DNA of 64,000 bases from Anaspis maculata (taxonomy: Eukaryota > Arthropoda > Insecta > Coleoptera > Scraptiidae), in the NCBI GenBank assembly GCA_949128115.1, contig OX421963.1, positions 86,871,602 to 86,935,601 of the forward strand, read 5' to 3'. Below, piece after piece: positions 1 to 10,300 of the stretch (position 1 is the stretch's first letter; each line of letters opens with the position of its first letter). A model generated the notes under the pieces. It was not told the DNA's origin. It saw only the letters and a list, made by a program, of their open reading frames with translations, and ran no database searches. The position numbers were made by a program, and so were the translations under genes.

Positions 1-943
1 CCGTTATCAGAGATATCTTTTTTTTGGTACCTCATGCCTCAGAGAAACTTTGTAATCAAAATCTTTGCATGCTCAACCTTTTCGGATTCGTGCATTGCCA
101 ACAGCTTCATCCATTCCGAATAGCCGCATGTCTTCACCTACAAATACAATAACAGTTGGTGAAGACCACAGTCGGGCTGCCAAAGAATATCAAGGGCTGC
201 CATTTTATTGCGAGTTACGATAATTTTATTCTGGCATTTTTTTGACAGTGTATCTACTCAAAGTTTTTTTATTGCATTGATCCACTCCATTTTTTCCCCA
301 ACTCAAGATTTTCAAATATTTCAAGGGTCATACCTCGAGTCATACTTATCTGTTGATTTTGTCTTAGATTTTTCCATCCTCCTTTTGATTTGATTCGAAG
401 CACGTTCTGCCATCACATGATTCGGCGACATGATAAAGTGCTTGTCATTTGATCGGCCAGAAAATTGGTCGATTATATCGATTTCACAAGTTGTAACTTT
501 TGAACGAACATCTACACGAATCTTGATTTTTTTTCTATGCACATAAAATTCCGAAGCTTATTCAAGTTGATTTGATTGAGATCCAGATTCGTGATCAGAT
601 CGTTGTTCCGTCTGTGACCCGCCAGTAAGGCATTTGGGTATCTTGGAATTGAACCGCTGTGATCCTGCAGGAAATAAGTCGATTTTGCTTCTCGTTTCAC
701 ATAATATGAAGATTAAGAGATTAAACAAACCAAATTTCTCTTGTCATGATTTTATCAAAATTGTGAATCAAAACCTCGAGTTGTTGGAACAATTTTTTCG
801 AACCGAGGCACTAATGAATGACGTGCCAAAGCCACGCGAGCTCCGCGAGCATGTCAGAGACACAATACTATTATGTCCACACAAAAATAAACATCAACAA
901 GGAAAACTTTTTCCGCCGCTAATTGCTTGTTCAATCATTGCAG
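1..943. other. Sequence upstream of the first visible XPR1 exon, probably intron
   Basis: No exon could be recognised here. The next exon starts mid-protein in phase 0 behind a TTGCAG acceptor, so this stretch is probably the intron separating it from a short first coding exon off the left edge. I looked for the family's conserved N-terminal segment and did not see it. Open frames here are short and resemble nothing known to me. Confidence 0.6.
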
Positions 944-1348
944 GAGATGAAGGCCATGCTGTACATGGCCGTCGAGGAAGCACCATCGGCAGAAAGCGTG
1001 GAACCGGAAGTCCTCACCCGTCACTTTGCCAGTTTCGACGAGAATTTCTTCCACTACTGCGACAAGGAACTGAAGAAAATCAACACGTTTTATTCGGAAA
1101 AGTTCGCGGAAGCCACCAGGAAGTTTGCCAATTTGAACAGCGAAGCGAAAGCCTCGATCGAGCAGTCGGGACGGTCGGGAAAGCGGGCGGCCGGCTCCGA
1201 AGTGGCCGTCAAGAAACACATTCCACCCAGGAAGCTGCAGGAGCTCAGACTGGCCTTCAGCGAGTTCTACCTGAGCCTGATTTTGCTGCAGAACTACCAG
1301 AACCTGAACCACACCGGCTTCCGGAAGATACTCAAAAAGCACGACAAG
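944..1348 (+). CDS. XPR1: XPR1 exon: SPX domain, main part
   Basis: This exon has 135 codons, starts in phase 0 after a TTGCAG acceptor and ends AAG before GTGGGC. It begins [18 protein letters not shown] and ends [11 protein letters not shown], the SPX signature. The frame stays open for 30 bases past the donor, but that extension (VGSTRRLSV) is not family-like. Confidence 0.93.
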
Positions 1349-4300
1349 GTGGGCAGTACACGTAGATTGAGCGTCTGAACTCACGTAGGCATTATGCTTC
1401 CATCAAATTCATTGTCAAGCTATATTTGCTTGCGGTTTGAGACTTCAGAATTTTTTTACTAAATATCTAGTGATAGCCAAGTGCTCGTTATCTAATAAGC
1501 GACGTGCATGAAAGTTTGCTTTTCACAAAACTCCTAGTTCTGCATGTGAATTGCAAACGTAGCCTGAGGTTCAAATTCTGAGTGTTAGAATCACGCTTTG
1601 AACCCATCCATGCTTTGAACACATGAACATTCCACTTTTTTCTTCAGTTATTAGCAACAGATGTCGGAGCAAAATGGAAAGAAGAACACGTGGACACGTC
1701 GCATTTTTACACAAACAAAGACATCGACAAGCTCATCCACGACACGGAAAACGCGGTCACAAACGATTTGGAAGGGGGCGACCGGCAGAAAGCCATGAAA
1801 AGACTCCGAGTACCACCTCTGAACGAGCAGCAGAGCCCTTGGACAACCTTCAAAGTCGGACTGTTCTCGGGTTCCTTCATCGTTCTTCTGGTCGCTGTCG
1901 CCTTATCCGGTAATCTTTCTCACATACAGACCTCTTGTAACATCTCAAAAGAACACACATCTTTTTGAAGTGAAACTTCTATTCTCGCGCCTAGATCACA
2001 ACACACAACTAACGCAGAACCACACATGGGAGTGAATTCGCGGTACATGTAACGAGGGTGTGTAACGCGGAGGTGTAACGTTATAGTGTCAGGCCCTTGG
2101 GGTGACCAGTGTCTCGTCCGAGAAAATGGGAGTAAGCTGTTGCCGCGTTCGATTCTATTCTTTACAGTTAGTATTCTTTTACCGCTTGCATTGTGTTTTA
2201 AGGACAACAGCTTCCATCATAAACTAAAATTTAATTTTATCGATGAATTCTAACTCAACGGAAGTGTCAATTACAACCGAAAATGATTAATTTCTTTTCG
2301 TAATGCGTATCGCCAACCTGTAGTATTCTTTTACCGCTTGCATTGTGTTTTAAGGACAACAGCTTCCATCATAAACTAAAATTTAATTTTATCGATGAAT
2401 TCTAACTCAACGGAAGTGTCAATTACAACCGAAAATGATTAATTTCTTTTCGTAATGCGTATCGCCAACCTGTCGCCGACACTGAACTCCTCTACTTGGT
2501 GTTGCGCTGGGGTATTGGGCTGGTTACCCGACAGGAATGGTTCTCGACTTGGCTAAAAGTTATCATTGTGACCATTGCGTGGCGCTCTCATTCGCCGTCA
2601 TTTTTCTTTTCTGTCATTTGTCTGCTTCATGATAATTCATGTTCACATGTGCAGACGATTACCGTTACATTTTCGAATCGAATCGAAGCAAAGTTCCGAG
2701 CTGTTTTCTTGTTAATTTTTGCGCTTTGTTGATTTGTTTATGTTATTTTTGTTTTGTTTTTGTTAAATTATTGTGGTTTTGTTTTTGTTATTCCAATTAA
2801 AATTAATACCAGATCGAGTTTTCCAAACGACATTCTTATACTTTGTGGAGATTATTAGATTTCCATGCTGTGCCTGCCAGAACACAGTTTTCACCGTGCT
2901 GTAATATAACGGGGAAAATTGTACAGTAAGAAAATCCGTCACGATGTCACATTCGCATAATTATTTGTGGGGAATATTATTGATGAAAATAGATATTTAT
3001 TGTATTAGGGGTATGAGTGAGACTTCTAGTGAAAGCGGTACACACCTAAAAACACATCAATACTACATTTTGGAGTGCAGTAACGAGATTTTGCATGGGC
3101 ATACTTTATACCGAGACAAGCGATTTGACCCGCAGCACTCGATATTTTGTCCCTTAGGGGGCCAATGGGGGCCCTCCAAATTTTCAAGATGCAAGAACTT
3201 TCGCATGACGATCATTAATAGTACAGGAAAAATAGTAAAAAAATCGGCAAAACCTCGGAATAAATATGGACGTCGTGGAAATTTGATATTCTGTTCAGAA
3301 TTGAGTGCTCTACAACATATCCAAAATCGCCAAGAATCGCACCTGGGGGTTTTGAGTTATTGGAGGGGGGGTAAAAAATTGCAGGTAAAAATGGAGGGGA
3401 TGAAACCCGTCATTCCATTGGATGCGAATACACTATAGTTCGACGTATCATATCCCCTTGATACGATTTTGGCACAAAAAGTGTCCATCATTGTTAAAGG
3501 GGAGTAGTGGGGGGGCGAAGCTCTGCTAGGTGGTCCATTTTGTTTTTCTGGCCATGTAGAACCGATCACGACAAGTTTGATATCTTTTCCGACTAAATTC
3601 AATCTCCTGAACTCGTATCCGATGTGTAAATTCGAATGAAAACAAGTTTGAACAAGTTAACTTGAGAAAACTTGTTTTTTCTTTGACAACTTTGACGAAT
3701 TTTTTTTTTACTGTTGGAGGTGTTCATTTTTTAAAAAATTTAAGGGACCAAATAATTGAAGTGTATTCTCCACAAAAATCATCCACTCGATGTATAATTT
3801 TGTTTCTAGAGTTTAAAAAATTGATTTGAACTTGAGTCGGCACGGCGCGTCGTCTACTACTGACCAGAACACTACAGCATGCACCTTTAAATGAAAACAC
3901 CTCAAACTATTGAAGAAATGACAACTCATCTTTGAAAATTGGAGGATTTGTGCAGAACTGAATTCCCTATAATACGAACAAAATTGCCATGAATCGCAAT
4001 GCAGGATTTTGAGTTATTTGAGGAGGAGGATAACACTTTGACAGGATTCACACTCTATGAACTGTTACCTCCCCACTTAAATAACTCAAAACCCTGTTGT
4101 GCGATTCATGGCGATTTTGTCTATGTTATAGGAAATTCAATTTTCCACAGATCCTCCAATTTTCAAAGATGAGTTGTTATTTCTTCAATAGTTTGAGGTG
4201 TTTTCATTTAAAGGTGCATGCTGTAGTGTTCTGGTCAGTAGTAGACAACGCGCCGCGCCGGTTCAAGTTCAAATCGATTTTTTAAACTCGAGAAACAAAA

Positions 4301-7300
4301 TTATACATCAAGTGGATGATTTTTGTGAAGATTACACTTCAATTTATTGGTCCCTGGAAGTTTTCTAGAAATGAACGCCTCCAACAGTAAAACAAAAATC
4401 CGTCAAAATTGTCAAAGAGAAAACAAGTTTTCTTAAGTTAACTTGTTCAAACTTGTTTTCATCCGAATTTACACATCGAATATGAGTTCAGGAGATTGAA
4501 TTTAGTCGGAAAAGATACCAAACTTGTCGTGATCGGTTCTATATGGTCAGAAAAACAAAATGGACAACCTAGCAGAGCTTCGCCCCCCCACTACTCCCCT
4601 TCAACAATGATGGACACTTTTTGTGCAAAAATAGTATCAATGAGATATGATACGTCGGACTATGATGTATTCGCATCCAATGGATTGACAGGTTCCATCC
4701 CCTCCATTTTTACCTGCAATTTTTTACCTCCCCTCCAATAACTCAAAACCCCCGGGTGCGATTTTTGGCGATTTTGGATATGTTGTAGAGCACTCAATTC
4801 TGAACAAAAAATGAAATTTTCAGGACGTCCATATTTTTTCCGAGGTTGAAATCTATCTTTCTTGTACTATAAGTATATCGTCATGTATGTCATAAGTGGA
4901 GCTTACGGGTCTATTGAAAATGTTTTCATCAATTGTCGTCGTGTCCGATTCATTCTTCATACTTGAAAAAAAAATTCTTTGGCAGAGGTCAAAAAAACTT
5001 TTTATTTTCTCTTCTATGCAAGAAGACGATACATTCATATGTTCTGTTGCGTTCCCAACTAAATCGCATTCCCTAAACCTAATTATGAAGAAATTTTTCT
5101 TGTAATAGTATTTTTCAAAGAAGTGGTGACCTCTTATTCAGTACCTCTTTTCCAAGAGCATTTCTTTCTATGTCCCCAGTGGATATCACTCGTAATCTTT
5201 GCAAGAATGGAGACCTCGAACTCTTTTCTTGGTAGTTGCGAAGCAACATGACTATAAAACGCCCAAGGGAGCCCAAAAAAAATTCTTTTCTGCTGGGCCG
5301 TCCAACTTACGATATTTTGATTCAATAGTAGGAGAGACGCGAGCCAATATTCAATCCAGGCTGCAGGCGCAGGCGACTTGGTTTCAACAGAAAATATTCT
5401 TCCATGCCGTGTTTTATTGTATTACAACAAAACGCAGAGTCGTTAGGTATAAGTAGGTATATTTTCCGGTAGAACTTATCTTATTCGCTTGGACTAGATC
5501 TCATTTATTTGGGCGTCTCCCCTACTACAAAATCAACATGCCAAAAATTTGACGGCTCAGCAGAGAAAAAAAGTTTTAGGGCTCTCTTGTGCGTTTTGAA
5601 GCCATGTAGCATGGAAATTACTAAGAAAAGAGTTCAAGCTTCTCATATCTGCGAAAATTGACAGTCTTATCCAGTAGGAACATTGAAAAAAATGCAGTTG
5701 AAAAAGGTGTACTGAAGAGGTCACCTCTTCTTTAGAAAATTATACTGCGAAAAAATTGTCTTCATATTTGGGCTTACGGAACGCGATTTAGGGAACGCAA
5801 CAAAACATATGAATTTATCGTTTCCTTGCACAGCAGAAAAAATAAAAACAGTTTTTTTGACCTCTGCGAAAGAATTTTTTTTTCAAATGTGAAGAATGAA
5901 TTGGACACGACGACATTTGATGAAAACATTTTCAATAGACCTGTAAGCTTCACTTATGACATACATGACAATACTCAATGATCATTTTGTGGAAGTTCTT
6001 GCATCTTGAAAATTTGGAGGGCCCCCATTGGCCTCCTAAGGGACAAAATATCGAGTGCTGCGGGTCAAATCGCTTGTTTCGGTATAAAATACGCCCATGC
6101 AAAATCTCGTTACTGCACTCCAAAATGTGGTTTGCTTTTGCGTACCACTCCCACTATTCATGTGACGGAGAATGAGAGTTCAGGCGCCGAGCGCAGCGAG
6201 AAAAGAAACAAAAAAAGTCTAATCGTGGAAAAAATCATGTCGAAAGTATTCTGCCCTTTGAGTGACTCATAATAATAAGATTAATAATAATGAGATTGAT
6301 AATAAGGAAAACAAGATGATACAAACCGTTAGGGAGCGGGTATACGAAAAGAACACCTCTTCGAACGTTGTTTGCTGATTGATTCATATCTATAGAAGTT
6401 TCACTTCTTCCGAGGGTGACCATGGTCACGCACTCACGTTTTTTTCTTATAATTTCATCTTCGAAGTCATGTTTCAAGCGCTTTTATCGAAGGTTCCATT
6501 CCAGTTTTTATGGCTAATTTTCATTTTGTGCACCGACAGCAATTTTCCACGAAAAAGGCGCGGAAGGCTTGAAAGTAGCATTCCGCCTCTACCGAGGCCC
6601 GCTCCTCATTGTCGAGTTCCTGTTCCTGATCGGCGTGAACGTCTACGGCTGGCGGTCTTCCGGCGTCAACCACGTGCTGATTTTCGAACTGGACCCGCGG
6701 AATCACTTGTCGGAGCAGCATTTGATGGAGCTCGCCGCCATTTTCGGTGTGGTTTGGACGTTGAGCTTGTTGAGCTTTTTGTACAGCGAAAGCTTGAGCA
6801 TACCGAGATACGTGAACCCGCTGGTGCTGACCGTGATAATGGTGCTGTTCATTGCCAATCCGCTCAAGGTCTTCAGGCACGACGCCAGGTTTTGGTTCCT
6901 ACGGATTTGCGTAAGTTCAAAACTTCGCTTGCTTCTCGAGTGATGTCTCTGTTTTTTGGCAATTCCAGGGCCGCATGTTTGGCGCTCCGTTCTTCCATGT
7001 GGGCTTCGCCGATTTCTGGATGGCCGATCAACTCAACAGCCTGGCCAATGCGCTTCTGGACTTCCAGTTCCTGACGTGCTTTTACTACACGAATGGGAAC
7101 TGGCTTGAAGCTGGAGGTATTGTTTCAGTTCATATACAGAGTTTTTGATGGATAACCGTAGAGTGACCATCAAAAAAAAAGGAAGAATTTTTTTAAGTTA
7201 ATTTAAATTATTTTTTGAAACAGAGACCAGCGAGTGCATGGAAACAAATTACATAGTCCGCCCGATAGTGAATTGCATCCCTGCTTGGATTCGATTCGCA

Positions 7301-10300
7301 CAGTGCCTTAGAAGATATTACGATACCAAAGAAGCCTTTCCGCACTTGGTCAATGCCGGGAAGTACTCGACCACGTTTTTCGTCGTCATTTTCGCAACGC
7401 TCAAGTCCGTTTACAAAGGTGAGTGCTGGTTTTCAGTCGTTTCAACCGTTAACATTGAGGTTGTTGGGACCAAAACGCTATTTTGGTAAATATGGCATTC
7501 CCCGTAGGCCAAGTTCATACTACCTTTCTACTGGATTGGCTTGTGGATGGTATCTTGTCGTAAACCATACGGTGTGCATTATGTATGTCACATGAATATT
7601 TGAACACGTTGTAATGATCGGCACCCGTGACTCCCCCCCACGTTGTGTACATCAACCCTTTTGTTTCCTATCAATCAATTTACCCCTTTCTTTTGTTGAC
7701 AAACCAGGTTCTATCTACGGGAGGACCAAATTAATCCATTTCCACATAAAAACAAACAATTCAAATTGCAATGACCTTTATTTACTTTGATAAAAGATGA
7801 TCGTACACCATTCAATTGAAGTGCGACTCGGATTTCACAATAATTAGTGCCCATAAATTTCTAAACACCTGCCACCTCAAGTAATATCAAATCAATGATT
7901 GACTTGCCTTTGACTTCAAAGAGAGCTCCACACCAAATACCACAATCATTAAACCATAAACGACCTCATAAACAAATAACATAACAATAATAACAGGAAC
8001 GCAAAACAAGGCGTCGTCTCTTTATGGCATTCTCACACCAGCCACCCTCGCCTTTTCCTCACTCTTCGCTCGAGTCCTGCATCCCCACTGCTCAATTCCT
8101 ACTAGATGCGGACCCTCTCACTTTCATGTTTGAATAACTATCTCAATTTCGAACTAGGCCAATCGCCAGAACGTCTTCTGTAATTTTTTTCTCTAAATTT
8201 TTCACGTCTTTGGTAAATTGCGTTCCATTGTCACATATGACGTTTTTTGGTACTCCACAGATCAAAAACACTTCGTTTTTCAAAATATTTGTAATATTAG
8301 ACGATACTGCTCTTTCCAATGCAATGGTGCGCTAACAACGTATTGCGTGAAAAGATCGGTAACTACCAAAATGTAGCAAAAACCTCTCGACGAGTCAGGA
8401 AATGGACCTATGATATGTATGGATATAACTTGCCTGAAAATATAACTTTTCCACTGATTTGTATAAAGCCTGCAGCCTATTGGTTAGTGGCTGTCTGAGC
8501 TGCACATGTATTACAAGCTCTAATGTAGGTACTCACTACAATCGTCACGCGTTCTTGGTCAATAATACTAGATTTATATTCGAGTGAGCGTCTTCAAAAA
8601 TTCCAAGTGGGCACTTTTGGGATCGTCTTGGGCACTTTCAATTATCGATTCACGTTTTTCTTTGTCTGCATTACTATCATCAATATCCAAACAACAATTG
8701 AACTCTTGAGACTTGAGCGCCTGGAATGCAGCGAGACAAGGCATCGGGGACAAAATTGAGCTTCCCCTTATGATTCTCGTTATACGGGGTAAAAAAATCA
8801 CTGTGGGTGGACCTTGTGAAAACTGATTGAAACCTATGTAACATTTCGCAAATTTCGGCCTGATGGCGAAGATCATCTTCATCATATCTAAGAAATTTCT
8901 TGAAAATATGGCTTGAACGTCCAATAGTTGTATTGAAATGACTGACGAAACTACGAAGGCGGTCACTGCGTGAGAAATATGACATAATTGTGTGGTGAAT
9001 GTAGGATAAATGTGGAAAATTTCGGCAAAATGTGGCAAGTGACTGCAATCGTGGCGAAAGTCGGAAAAATCCGTCAAATTCATTGTAACCGATCTCTGAG
9101 GGAGGTTGTACAAATGTTTGGGGCAAATGTGGCATTGCTCAAAAAATTCATTATGGATGTCTGACGAATGGAGTAAATGTCTGACAAATGTGACAGTTGT
9201 CGGGATAATGTTACAAAAAATTGATACCTGGAAAAGTGCCATAATTTTTGCATATGTGGCAAATATCGGGCAGATGTCGAGTGAATGTCAGGCATTGTGA
9301 TGAATGTGAAGGAAAATATAGCATCAATATTTAGCAGATGTGGTAAAATGCCTAGTTAATCTTGTATGTATGTGGCAAGTGTGGGTTGAGGTCGGGGCAA
9401 ATGTGGCAAATGTCGGGTAAATGTGGATAATTTCAGCAAAATGTGACTTTTGTCTGAAAATGTGGCAATAGTCGGAAAAATGTGGCAAATGTGGATTCCT
9501 GGAGAAGGTTGCACAAATAATGTTCGGTAAATCTGGCAATGCCTAAAAAAAATCAGCATCAATGTCTGGCGAATGTAGTGAATGTCTGGCAAATATAGTT
9601 AGTTGCGATAGTTGTCGAAATAATGTGACAAAGAACCAATATTTAGGAAATATGCTGTATTTTCACAAATGTGGCAAATATCGGAGAAATGTCGAATGAA
9701 TATCTAACAATAGTGATGAATGTGAAGAAAAATATAGCATAAATGTTTAGCAGAAGTAGTATCTGTTATCTGCTAATCTGCCTGCCGAATCTTGCATGTA
9801 TGTGGAAAATGTAGCACTGACGTTGGGGCAAATGTAGAAAATGTCGGGAAAATGTGGAAAATTTCGGCAAAGTGTGGCAAAAGCCAGAAAAATGTGACAA
9901 TGCCTAGAAAATCCAGCATAAATGTCTGGTGGATGTAGTGAACGTCTGACAGTTGTCGGGCTAATGTGACAAAAAGCCAATATCTAGAAAATGTACCATA
10001 ATTTTTTGCGATTGTGGTAAATATTGGTAAGATGTCGGGTGAATGTCAGGTGAATGTCGGGTGAATGTCGGGTGGAAGTCTACCATATGTGCTAAACATG
10101 AAGGAAAATAAACCTGTCCGGCAGATGTGGTGAGATTCATGGCGAATCTGGCATGTAGGTGGGAACTGCGGCGTTGACGTTTGGACAAATGTGGCATTGC
10201 TCAAAAAATTCATCATGAATGTCTGGCGAATGGAGTAAATGTCTGACAAATATGATAGTTGTTGTCGGGGTGATGTTAAAAAATAATTAATATCTGGAAA

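Noticed and set aside
634..1365. 243-residue plus-strand open frame overlapping the SPX exon
   Set aside because: It is a shadow frame. The conserved SPX sequence is in another frame of the same strand (944-1348).
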